A stretch of DNA of 64,000 nt. It comes from Archaeoglobus profundus DSM 5631. Its GTDB lineage: Archaea; Halobacteriota; Archaeoglobi; Archaeoglobales; Archaeoglobaceae. The notes below the pieces were generated by a model. It made no database searches, was not told where the DNA came from, and saw nothing but the letters and a program-made list of their open reading frames with translations. Shown in pieces: positions 1 to 7,169 of this stretch. Within the stretch, counting starts at the first letter, position 1. Every line of letters begins with the position of its first letter. The stretch lies in NCBI RefSeq assembly GCF_000025285.1, contig NC_013741.1, positions 1,302,001 to 1,366,000 of the forward strand. Direction: 5' to 3'. Position numbers and translations under genes: made by a program.

Positions 1-158
1 ATCGTGCCATCTCCACCAATCACAATTATATAGTCATATTGTTCCAAGTCTTTAGACTTGCTGACCACTTCAGCATGGAAACCATTGGCATTAACGAACT
101 CCCTGACTTCTTCAGCTAAATCCTTAGAGTCTGGCTTATAGACTATCGCTCCCTTCAT
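1..158 (-). CDS. nadK: NAD kinase, N-terminal part (cut by window edge)
   Basis: This is the first ~52 codons of a leftward gene whose remainder lies outside the window. The translation starts MKGAIVYKPDSKDLAEEV and reaches the GGDGT motif that binds ATP/NAD in NAD kinases (about residues 47-51). NAD kinase makes NADP from NAD. The ATG overlaps the stop of the upstream inositol monophosphatase gene (ATGA), so the two are co-transcribed and translationally coupled. Other diacylglycerol-kinase-fold proteins share GGDGT, but an archaeal NAD kinase next to an inositol phosphatase gene is a familiar pairing. Confidence 0.85.
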   Translation of the reverse strand, partial: MKGAIVYKPDSKDLAEEVREFVNANGFHAEVVSKSKDLEQYDYIIVIGGDGT

Positions 159-928
159 GAGATCACCTTTAGTAACTTCTCATGCAGTTTCGGATTTGAA
201 ACTAGAAGTGTGTACCTCTCATCCATAGTCAATTTCTTGTTATTCAGCTCGTTACCTCTGTGATCAGTAATTTTCGCTCCAGCATTTTTTGCTATGAAGA
301 GAGCAGAACAGACGTCGAAAGGCCTTAAAAACCCCTTACCCCTCTTAAATCTCGTATCGATGAAAGCGTCAAATGTCCCATCAGCAACGTAGCATATTTC
401 AAGTGAAGCACTTCCTAAAATCCTTATCCGCTTGAAAGGGTAAGGTTTTGCAGGATAGTAGAAGAGTACATTAGCTTCTTTAAGATTGTCAATGTTGGAA
501 ACGTGTATAACTGAATCGTTTTTGTATGAAGATCCGTTGATTGAGTAGTACTCATCACCAGTCGCAAGATTGAGCACATATCCGCAAAATACATCCCTAA
601 AATAGTAGCTACTGGAAAAACATAATGATACTGAATAGATTGGAATACTCTTAACAGCATTAAATGTGCCATCGATGGGATCTAAAGAAACTATCACATC
701 TCCAGACCCTACTACGCCAGATTCTTCAGTTATAACGGTTACATCAGACTCTTTAAGAATTTCCAATGCAGTCTTCTCAGCAACTATATCAATGCGCTTC
801 GTGGGGGTACCATCTTTGCCGATCCCAACGGTGATACCACATTCAGTACTGCCAATGATCTTGGAAACTTCCTTCTTTACATATTCACCGACTTTTCTAG
901 CCAAATTCAGAGCTTCTTTAGGAGTCAT
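155..928 (-). CDS. suhB: Inositol-1-monophosphatase / fructose-1,6-bisphosphatase family
   Basis: A 257-residue magnesium-dependent sugar phosphatase. The metal-binding signature DPIDGTFN is at about residues 83-90, preceded by the TEES acidic pair near 68-71. The C-terminal metal aspartate lies in PFDVCSA. Archaeal members commonly hydrolyse both inositol monophosphate (for archaeal phosphoinositides and di-myo-inositol phosphate) and fructose 1,6-bisphosphate, so either role is possible. The length is normal for the archaeal family. The gene is the first of a leftward pair with NAD kinase and overlaps it by 4 bases. Its start lies about 55 bases from the left 55-bp inverted repeat. Confidence 0.9.
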   Translation of the reverse strand: MTPKEALNLARKVGEYVKKEVSKIIGSTECGITVGIGKDGTPTKRIDIVAEKTALEILKESDVTVITEESGVVGSGDVIVSLDPIDGTFNAVKSIPIYSVSLCFSSSYYFRDVFCGYVLNLATGDEYYSINGSSYKNDSVIHVSNIDNLKEANVLFYYPAKPYPFKRIRILGSASLEICYVADGTFDAFIDTRFKRGKGFLRPFDVCSALFIAKNAGAKITDHRGNELNNKKLTMDERYTLLVSNPKLHEKLLKVIS

Positions 929-983
929 AAGATAAAAGAGGGTAGCAGTAGTTTTTTAGCTTTCGATATACAACTATGATATA

Positions 984-1038
984 TGCTAACACACTTAGCA
1001 CACCCACCCCTTTATTTCCTGTGGAAAGTGGGGTAGTG
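984..1038 (-). repeat. Left copy of perfect 55-bp inverted repeat with ORB-like motif
   Basis: This segment is the exact reverse complement of 2280-2334 over all 55 bases. Identity stops abruptly at the inner edge and fades after two mismatches at the outer edge. On the minus strand it contains TTTCCACAGGAAA followed by TAAAGGGGTGGG. This is the form of archaeal origin recognition boxes bound by Orc1/Cdc6: a short dyad (TTCC..GGAA) followed by an A-rich base and a G string. The outer end holds a short hairpin sequence, TGCTAA-CACAC-TTAGCA. The G string points outward (left). Confidence 0.9.
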
Positions 1039-1187
1039 GACAATAAGAATGATGCGTGAAAAGTCAGTTGAAAATGATAGTTGATGATCGATTACAAATA
1101 TAAACAAATTTTTCAGCATTTTAAATCTAGCACATTATAAGTATCTTCTACTTCTACTAGAGTGTAAAAAGAAGGTTGAAATTTGTC

Positions 1188-1448
1188 TCATTTTTCAACT
1201 GTAAGTTTCTCAAGTAAGCTAGATAGATTCCAAATTAAGGTTCTTACGTGCATTGGTAGATTTGGATCTGACGAAAGGTCTTCAAGTGTTGAAATTGCCG
1301 TAGCTGCTTTGACTGCTATATTTTCTTTCTCATTTAGCAGATCGCTCTTGATTTCGTTTGCAACCTTTCTAACATTTCTTGGAACTGAATCGTCTTGAAT
1401 TATTCTGTCGAGTGTATCTAACACTGCTTTCAATACATCTTCTGCCAT
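1188..1448 (-). CDS. UPF0147 family small helical protein
   Basis: An 86-residue all-alpha protein beginning MAEDVLKAVLDTLDRIIQDD, with the PRNVRKVANEIKSDL and ISTLEDLSSDPNLP segments typical of UPF0147. This family is widely conserved in archaea and has no firm biochemical function. No catalytic motif, signal peptide or membrane segment is visible. A GAGGTGATG ribosome site precedes the ATG. It is divergent from the p27-type gene at 1505 and shares its TATA element. Both genes lie inside the inverted repeats, which is unusual if these mark an origin. Confidence 0.85.
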   Translation of the reverse strand: MAEDVLKAVLDTLDRIIQDDSVPRNVRKVANEIKSDLLNEKENIAVKAATAISTLEDLSSDPNLPMHVRTLIWNLSSLLEKLTVEK

Positions 1449-1474
1449 GGCACATCACCTCTCAAAACTGAACC

Positions 1475-1486
1475 TTTTTATAACTC
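1475..1486. promoter_or_regulatory. Shared TATA element between divergent genes 1188-1448 and 1505-1963
   Basis: TTTTTATAACTC contains the palindrome TTATAA, which can serve as a TATA box in either direction. It lies about 25-30 bases from the GTG at 1505, implying a nearly leaderless rightward mRNA, and about 30 bases from the ATG at 1448, where a ribosome site is present. This is the only promoter-like sequence in the 56-base gap. Confidence 0.5.
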
Positions 1487-1504
1487 GCCTCAAAGCTATA
1501 CACC

Positions 1505-1963
1505 GTGGTGGATAAAAATATTTCGGAAGCTGTCGAACTTTTGTACAAAGGTGCGAAAATGCTGGCTCAGCATTGTATAGACTGTAAAATGCCCCTTTTC
1601 AAGTATGAGGGTAAGGTAATCTGCCCTGCTTGTAAAAGAGAGTTCAGAATTGATGGAAAGGGATATGCCGTTCCAATTGAAAAGGATGGAAGGGTAGAAA
1701 CGGTAAAAGATGAAAACAAAGAGATTACTGAGACTAAAAAAGATAGAAAGGCTAGTGAAGTCAAACATGATGTTGTAGAGACTTCTGCAAAAAGTGTTGA
1801 ATGTTTAGAATATTCAAAAGTAAAATCCATATCTATACTCAGATCTAAGCTTTTCGAAGTCATTTCAAGGATTGAAAGTTGTGAAAGCGTAGAGAGCTTA
1901 CACAGTTTAATTAATCTCGCCCTCAAGATCATTGAACTTATTGAAAAAATTGAGAGAATCTAG
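1505..1963 (+). CDS. Sjogren/scleroderma autoantigen p27-like zinc-ribbon protein
   Basis: A 152-residue protein. The N-terminal ~50 residues match the archaeal/eukaryotic p27 autoantigen family (UPF0148 type): a short helix (SEAVELLYKGAKMLAQ) and a zinc ribbon with CIDC at about 24-27 and CPAC at about 40-43. The middle (60-105) is charged and low in complexity. The C-terminal 45 residues form a predicted amphipathic helix pair ending in IELIEKIERI, possibly a dimerisation module. The start is one of two adjacent GTG codons. The function is unknown in archaea. It lies inside the origin-like inverted repeats. Confidence 0.75.
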   Translation: MVDKNISEAVELLYKGAKMLAQHCIDCKMPLFKYEGKVICPACKREFRIDGKGYAVPIEKDGRVETVKDENKEITETKKDRKASEVKHDVVETSAKSVECLEYSKVKSISILRSKLFEVISRIESCESVESLHSLINLALKIIELIEKIERI

Positions 1964-2279
1964 GAGAATCTAGTATTTCTTAGTCTTAGAAACAGCTAAA
2001 CTGAAGATATTAAGAAGTTTGTAAGTTTGGTAATATCGACTTTGTCAGTCTATTGGTCGATTGGGGTTATCAGTAATTTGGTCTGAGCTTACTATTGCCT
2101 CTAAAAAATTCAGTGATATATTTGTCCATAATTCGTAAGACTAGAGTAATCCAAGAAAACTGAGGTAGTGATGTGACTTCCAAATATCTATAATATATCT
2201 ATATCTTAGTTTGGTTTATTATCCACTTTTCATTTTAAAGTTTCAATATTGATTCGTTCAGGGACATACATCACTAACT
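1964..2279. other. Gene-free AT-rich stretch inside the right inverted repeat
   Basis: No credible reading frame or RNA gene is visible. The part at about 2160-2270 is strongly AT-rich, with runs such as ATCTATAATATATCTATAT, and directly abuts the right ORB-like repeat. This makes it the best candidate for the easily melted element of an origin. A second AT-rich patch lies near the left repeat (about 1065-1145). Confidence 0.4.
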
Positions 2280-2334
2280 CACTACCCCACTTTCCACAGG
2301 AAATAAAGGGGTGGGTGTGCTAAGTGTGTTAGCA
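2280..2334 (+). repeat. Right copy of perfect 55-bp inverted repeat with ORB-like motif
   Basis: Exact reverse complement of 984-1038. On the plus strand it reads CACTACCCCAC, then the TTTCCACAGGAAA dyad (2291-2303), TAAAGGGG and GTGGGTGTG, ending in the TGCTAAGTGTGTTAGCA hairpin. The G string points right, toward the PIN-ATPase gene. The outer end is about 15 bases upstream of that gene's TATA box. Confidence 0.9.
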
Positions 2335-2349
2335 CGTATCAAGTGTGCC

Positions 2350-2358
2350 TATAAAAAG
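2350..2358 (+). promoter_or_regulatory. TATA box for the PIN-ATPase gene
   Basis: TATAAAAAG lies 31-39 bases before the GTG at 2389, a normal spacing for an archaeal promoter with a short leader. It begins 16 bases beyond the right inverted repeat, so a protein bound at the repeat could affect this promoter. Confidence 0.5.
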
Positions 2359-2388
2359 TGTTAAGTATTTTTCAAGTGGATGTAGGTT

Positions 2389-4167
2389 GTGAAGTACGTA
2401 ATAGACACCAGTGCTTTGATTGATGGAAGAGTATCTAAGATGCTTGAGAATGGGGAAATAGCTGGCACTATAATCATCCCTGAACCCGCTATTGCTGAGT
2501 TGGAAGCTCAGGCTAATAGAGGTAAGATGACGGGATTCAAAGGTCTAGAAGAGATTAAGAAAATACGTGAAATCGCAGAGCAAAAAGGATTTGACGTAAT
2601 TTTCTTGGGTGAAAGACCATCTATTGAGCAGATAAGGCTGGCAAAGAGCGGTGAAATAGATAACATGATCAGAAGGATTGCTGAGGAGGAAAAGGCAATT
2701 CTAATTACGTGTGACAGGGTTCAATACTACGTTGCAGTTGCAAAGGGTATTGACGCAATATACTTACAGCAAGAGGTCATAAAGCCTGAGGAAACCAATA
2801 TAATGAAATTCTTCACACCCGATACTGCTAGTGTTCACCTTAGAGAGGGTGTACCTCCACTTGCAAAGAGGGGTAAGATTGGCCAGCTTAAACTTGTAAA
2901 AATTAGAGATGAGCCCATGACTTTACAGGAGTTGCAAGAAATTGCACACGAAATCTTAGAGGTTGCAAGGATAGATGAGGATAGTAATATAGAAATCGAA
3001 AGAAAGGGTTGTACGGTTGTCCAGCTCAGAGATTTAAGAATTGCCATTGCTGAGAGACCTTTTGCTGATAGAATGGAGATTACTGCTGTAAGACCTATTG
3101 CAAAGGTTACACTTGATGAGTACGGAATAAGTGAAGAATTAAAGAGAAGAATCGTTGAGAAACAGAGAGGTATCTTAATAGCAGGTCCTCCTGGGGCTGG
3201 TAAGTCGACATTCGCTGCGAGTGTAGCAAACTACCTCATGGAAATGGGTCACATCGTCAAAACTATGGAGAGTCCAAGAGATTTAATAGTTAGAGATGAA
3301 ATTACTCAGTATGCTCCTCTTGAAGGTGACATGAGCTTAACATCAGACATTCTCCTCCTTGTTAGACCAGATTATACGATATATGATGAATTAAGAAGAA
3401 CTTCTGATTTCCAAGTGTTTGCAGATATGCGACTGGCGGGAGTGGGAATGATAGGTGTAACACATGCTACAAGAGCTATAGACGCTATCCAGAGGCTTAT
3501 TGGTAGGGTTGAACTTGGTATAATTCCTCAAGTAGTAGATACAGTAATCTTCATCGATGCTGGGCAGATCAAGAAGGTTTACGAGCTGAACTTTACAGTC
3601 AAAGTTCCCTATGGAATGACTGAGGAAGACTTAGCTAGACCAGTTATAGAAGTCATAGACTTCGAAACCAAGAGAGTTGAATACGAAATTTACACCTATG
3701 GCGAACAAGTCGTTGTGATGCCCATTGAAGAGGAAAACCTAGAGGAGATTAAGAAGATGATTGAAGATGTAATAAGGAGGTACGTCTCCAGATTCGAAGT
3801 TGAAGTTCTCAGCAACACAAAAGCAATTGTAAAAGTTCCGGAAGATGATATTCCAAGACTCTTGGGTAGGAGAGGCAGGAGAATTAAGAATATTGAGAAG
3901 GAGTTGAAGATTAAGCTGGATGTGCAGCCTCTCTATGAAGAGGTAATGGTCGAAGCTAAGGTTGAGGAAGACACTAAGCACTACATAATACATGCTAAAG
4001 GGTTGGAGGGTAGGACTGTTGAAATCTATGCGAACAACGATTACCTATTCACCGTGGCTGTGAGCAGGAAGGGAACTATAAAGATTAGAAAGGATAAAGA
4101 AGCTGGAAAAATGCTTAAGGAAGCCTTGCTAAGAGGTGAAAAGATATACATCAAGTACAGGGCTTGA
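2389..4167 (+). CDS. PIN domain-ATPase-KH protein (PINA-like)
   Basis: 592 residues with three domains. An N-terminal PIN domain (about 1-130) starts with the acidic YVIDTSALIDGR motif. A secretion-type (PilT/VirB11-like) hexameric ATPase has Walker A GPPGAGKST near 266-274 and a LLVRPDYTIYDE Walker-B region. A C-terminal KH domain has LLGRRGRRIKNIE near 491-503. The Sulfolobus homologue PINA is reported as a Holliday-junction-migrating ATPase, so a role in DNA repair or fork processing is plausible here. The start is a GTG giving the full PIN domain. It lies beside the candidate origin. The presenilin-like gene follows after 21 bases. Confidence 0.85.
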   Translation: MKYVIDTSALIDGRVSKMLENGEIAGTIIIPEPAIAELEAQANRGKMTGFKGLEEIKKIREIAEQKGFDVIFLGERPSIEQIRLAKSGEIDNMIRRIAEEEKAILITCDRVQYYVAVAKGIDAIYLQQEVIKPEETNIMKFFTPDTASVHLREGVPPLAKRGKIGQLKLVKIRDEPMTLQELQEIAHEILEVARIDEDSNIEIERKGCTVVQLRDLRIAIAERPFADRMEITAVRPIAKVTLDEYGISEELKRRIVEKQRGILIAGPPGAGKSTFAASVANYLMEMGHIVKTMESPRDLIVRDEITQYAPLEGDMSLTSDILLLVRPDYTIYDELRRTSDFQVFADMRLAGVGMIGVTHATRAIDAIQRLIGRVELGIIPQVVDTVIFIDAGQIKKVYELNFTVKVPYGMTEEDLARPVIEVIDFETKRVEYEIYTYGEQVVVMPIEEENLEEIKKMIEDVIRRYVSRFEVEVLSNTKAIVKVPEDDIPRLLGRRGRRIKNIEKELKIKLDVQPLYEEVMVEAKVEEDTKHYIIHAKGLEGRTVEIYANNDYLFTVAVSRKGTIKIRKDKEAGKMLKEALLRGEKIYIKYRA

Positions 4168-4188
4168 GGAGGTGATCTTATCCGATTT

Positions 4189-4956
4189 TTGATAATTCTT
4201 ATCTTCATCTTAGTAGGTCTAACTGCTCTTGCATTCACTCCCACTTATGAATCTGCGAACGTTAAAGTCTTTGAAAATCCTTCAGATCCAACTAACTCCC
4301 TACTTTATTTTCTAGCTATAATTGTATTCACAGCGATAGTCATGATTTTAACAAGAAAGAGCGAGTTTTTTCTGAAATTAGTAATGTACTCATTACTGTT
4401 CATATCAGCATTCTACATCTTCTATCCGTTTTTTGGTATTCTATCAATTATTCCGTCCTCTATTGTCATAGTTGCACTGCTTAAGAGGCCTAATACATTA
4501 ACAATCAACATTTCAGCATTTCTCCTTGCATGTGGAATCACTGCAATGTTTGGTATAAGTTTGGAACCAATTCCAGTCCTTGTACTTTTGATAATTCTAG
4601 CTGTCTATGATTTTGTCGCTGTTTATACGACCAAACATATGATAGACCTCGCTGAGAGTGTAGTCAAGCTGAAACTACCATTACTCTTCATAATTCCAAC
4701 CGACGATAAACCTACGATGTTGGGTGTAGGCGACGTAGTCATACCAAACATACTGACAGTTTCCGCACAAACATTTCTCAACTCACCAAAGATCTTTGGA
4801 TTGAAAATACCTGCCTTAACAACTTTAATTGGAGGAGCTTTGGGATTAACAATTTTGTTAATCTTTGCTGAAAAATTTAAAAGAGCTCATGCAGGTCTAC
4901 CATTCATAAATTCTGGTGCGATATTGGGATTCCTAATCGGTTGCATGATATCCTAG
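4189..4956 (+). CDS. Presenilin / signal-peptide-peptidase-like aspartic protease
   Basis: 255-residue polytopic membrane protein with about eight or nine hydrophobic segments. The intramembrane aspartyl protease signatures are all present: VYDFVAVY (YD, about residue 140), GVGDVVIPN (GxGD, about 180) and a C-terminal PAL motif in KIPALTT. Archaeal members cleave transmembrane helices; their substrates are unknown. The start is inferred as TTG, 12 bases after a strong GGAGGTGAT site that overlaps the end of the upstream gene. It forms a likely operon with the PIN-ATPase gene. Confidence 0.85.
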   Translation: MIILIFILVGLTALAFTPTYESANVKVFENPSDPTNSLLYFLAIIVFTAIVMILTRKSEFFLKLVMYSLLFISAFYIFYPFFGILSIIPSSIVIVALLKRPNTLTINISAFLLACGITAMFGISLEPIPVLVLLIILAVYDFVAVYTTKHMIDLAESVVKLKLPLLFIIPTDDKPTMLGVGDVVIPNILTVSAQTFLNSPKIFGLKIPALTTLIGGALGLTILLIFAEKFKRAHAGLPFINSGAILGFLIGCMIS

Positions 4957-4961
4957 CTTGT

Positions 4962-5214
4962 TTACCACTTGTAGTTTCCTTCAACTAAAACTCTATAGAG
5001 CTTTAGAACTTTGTAGAAATCTGGGTCGACATCTTCTCAACTATAAACTTATTCAACATTCCTAAAAGAGTCCAGCCTTTAGCTTAACAACCTCTGGTAA
5101 ATCTTCCAAGAGTTCTACTTCTCTTGAAAACTTGTTAAATTGATATGAGCTTTGCAATCCCTCTTTACTGAGGGAATAGTCAGTATCAACGATAGTGGCA
5201 CTGACAATTTTCAT
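4962..5214 (-). pseudogene. Decayed small gene with two frameshifts
   Basis: The ATG at 5214 follows a GGTG site and opens a 49-codon frame (MKIVSATIVDTDYSLSK...) that stops at 5065. The next stretches in other frames read like its continuation: NKFIVEK in one frame and EDVDPDFYKVLKLYRVLVEGNYKW (C-terminal end at 4962) in another. Stitching needs at least two small indels and gives a protein of about 80 residues. I do not recognise the family. It lies 11 bases after the stop of the aromatic amino acid gene and was probably once co-transcribed with it. Confidence 0.55.
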
Positions 5215-5225
5215 CTGGAACACCT

Positions 5226-7085
5226 TTAATTAAGAGTCAACGACTCTACTCTATCAAATACACCTATTATCTTGTAAAACGTTGTTACCTCCTTGAGCTC
5301 TTTCAAATCGTCTTCATCTAAAGCCCTCTCAATCTCAACGAAGAAGATATAATCTCCTAGACCTGTTTTGGCTGGTCTCGATTCAAGCTTTCGCATGTTG
5401 ATATTCTTCTTGTAAAATACTTCCAAAACGTCTTTTAAAGCTCCAACTCTGTCTTCAACACCGAAGAACATCGCCGTAATTCTACCAGATCTTTTACCTC
5501 CTTTTCTTCTTATCAAGTAAAATCTCGTGACGTTGTTCTTGACATCCTGAATACCTTTTCTGAGAATGCAAAGCCTGTACAGCCTTGCGGCGTATTCCGA
5601 TGTTATTGCAACCGAGTTTTCATCCAAAAGTTTGATAGCATCGCTTGTCGATGTCGTGTACCTTATTTCCGCATGGGGTAGATAGTTGTTGATGAAGTTG
5701 ATACATTGAGCTATGGCTTGAGGATGGGAATAGACCACCTTAACACTCTTTAACGGGATCTCCCTCTTGGCAGTTAAGCAGTGAACTACTTCAAGCTCGC
5801 ATTCTCCGAAAACCTCAACATTTGAATTTAGAAGAGCGTCTAGAACTGGCAAAACAGTCCCGTTTATCGAGTTTTCGATTGGAATCAATCCATAATCGAC
5901 TTTGCCTCTCTCAACAGCTCTTATTATTTCATCCGTTGTGGAGCAGTATATCAGCGGCAATCTTGAACCAACTAGTCTTAGCGCCATCTCCTCGCTGAAA
6001 CTCCCCATTGGACCGAGTATTGCCAGCTTCTTGTTTACTCCCAAAACTCTGTATTCCTCCTCTTTAGTCAGTGTCATTAAGCTGTCAAAAATCCTGTAAA
6101 TCAGTACTGGATTTAGATGTGTGTTTGCTATCAGATCCCTGATCTTAATCTCCTCCACATCGGTTATCTCAATTGGCTCATTTCTCTCCTTCTTAATCTC
6201 TGCAACCTTCTTCCCAGTTTCAACTCTCCTCTCTATAAGTCTAAGTATCAGCGAATCCAAAGCTCTAATGTATCCCCTAACCAAGTTTAAATCGTTCACA
6301 TCGAGCGTTGCCTTATAGGAGTCGAGGATTATTGTGCTTTCACCCTTATCAATGTAAACATCCCTTAAATCCTCAAAGAGCTTTTTAAACTCTCTTTCAT
6401 CCTTCAGCCTCTCGCTTAGACTTATCATGTGCTTTAGAAACTCCTCTCTTTTCTCTTCAGCGTTCTTTTGGATTTTAAGATACATCTTCCAGTTCTGCGA
6501 TACTATTCGAGATGCCAGCTTGTAAAGCACACAGAATATTGGAGAAGCATAGTTTATTATCTCTCCAACTCTGTCTTTAAGGAAGTCTGCAAGGGCTATG
6601 AGTGTGAAGTGGCTCAAGCCCTGAATTTCGGCCATCACCACATCATGCCTTTCCCTCGGTAAGTAACTAATCACAGCTCCAGCCTTTTTGAATTCTTCAA
6701 GTATTACTTCTTCCTCCCTTCTCCCAGACCTGTGAACGACTATTATGTTCGATAGACCAATATCACTCTTCGGTCCGAACATCGGATGTATGCTCATATA
6801 ATCGAAACCGCTTTCGTCGAAGTACGGCAAAATGTCTGACTTTATTGTCGAAATATCGACTAGTAGAGCATTCTTGTTTGCGTATTTCTTTATATCTTCC
6901 AAAGCATCCTTAATGCACTCCATAGGAACACAGACGAATATGACATCGAAATCCGATATTTCATCAAGCTCAACATCCCTTCTATCCTTGATCGTATCGT
7001 AACCTCTAACGTCGTAACCTCTAACCCTGAAAAAATCCCTGAAGAATCTTCCCATTCCTCCAACTCCAAATATCAATATCCTCAT
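5226..7085 (-). CDS. Prephenate dehydrogenase-chorismate mutase-prephenate dehydratase fusion
   Basis: 619 residues combining all three enzymes that take chorismate to the phenylalanine and tyrosine precursors. The N-terminal TyrA domain (about 1-250) has the NAD(P) loop FGVGGMGRFF and HPMFGPK. A chorismate mutase AroQ helical domain (about 255-340) has the RRVETGKKVAEIK and ERNEPI segments. The C-terminal prephenate dehydratase (about 350-540) has LGPMGSFSEEMAL and the NNVTRFYLI motif, followed by an ACT domain (about 545-615). The same three-domain arrangement is known from Archaeoglobus fulgidus. Its GAGGTGATC-like ribosome site overlaps the 5' region shared with the divergent PRK gene. 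Confidence 0.92.
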   Translation of the reverse strand: MRILIFGVGGMGRFFRDFFRVRGYDVRGYDTIKDRRDVELDEISDFDVIFVCVPMECIKDALEDIKKYANKNALLVDISTIKSDILPYFDESGFDYMSIHPMFGPKSDIGLSNIIVVHRSGRREEEVILEEFKKAGAVISYLPRERHDVVMAEIQGLSHFTLIALADFLKDRVGEIINYASPIFCVLYKLASRIVSQNWKMYLKIQKNAEEKREEFLKHMISLSERLKDEREFKKLFEDLRDVYIDKGESTIILDSYKATLDVNDLNLVRGYIRALDSLILRLIERRVETGKKVAEIKKERNEPIEITDVEEIKIRDLIANTHLNPVLIYRIFDSLMTLTKEEEYRVLGVNKKLAILGPMGSFSEEMALRLVGSRLPLIYCSTTDEIIRAVERGKVDYGLIPIENSINGTVLPVLDALLNSNVEVFGECELEVVHCLTAKREIPLKSVKVVYSHPQAIAQCINFINNYLPHAEIRYTTSTSDAIKLLDENSVAITSEYAARLYRLCILRKGIQDVKNNVTRFYLIRRKGGKRSGRITAMFFGVEDRVGALKDVLEVFYKKNINMRKLESRPAKTGLGDYIFFVEIERALDEDDLKELKEVTTFYKIIGVFDRVESLTLN

Positions 7086-7138
7086 GAGATCACCTTGACA
7101 CTTTGTATCAGTGTAGCTAAGTTTAATAAGCTTACGTC

Positions 7139-7150
7139 GGTTTAAAATAT
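7139..7150 (+). promoter_or_regulatory. TATA box for the phosphoribulokinase gene
   Basis: GGTTTAAAATAT lies 20-31 bases before the ATG at 7170 in the 84-base divergent gap. The opposite strand of the same gap carries a TTATTAAAC sequence that could serve the leftward aromatic amino acid gene. Confidence 0.4.
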
Positions 7151-7169
7151 TCTTGAACTAAAGGTTGTT

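Larger units (their letters stand above)
984..2334. other. Candidate chromosomal replication origin (oriC)
   Basis: Two identical ORB-like elements in opposite orientation bound a 1.35-kb segment that includes AT-rich DNA (about 1050-1145 and 2160-2270) and two small genes. Flanking genes point away from it on both sides (nadK/suhB left; the PIN-ATPase and presenilin genes right), as expected for co-orientation with replication. Known archaeal origins use inverted ORBs around a duplex unwinding element. No orc1/cdc6 gene is visible in the window, although many archaeal origins sit beside one; that is the main weakness. The element also spans genes, whereas most origins are intergenic. Confidence 0.6.

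Noticed and set aside
984-2334. Reading the 55-bp inverted repeats as terminal repeats of an insertion element
   Set aside because: There is no transposase or recombinase between them, no short direct duplication flanks them, and the enclosed genes are conserved archaeal genes. The ORB-like motif explains the repeats better.
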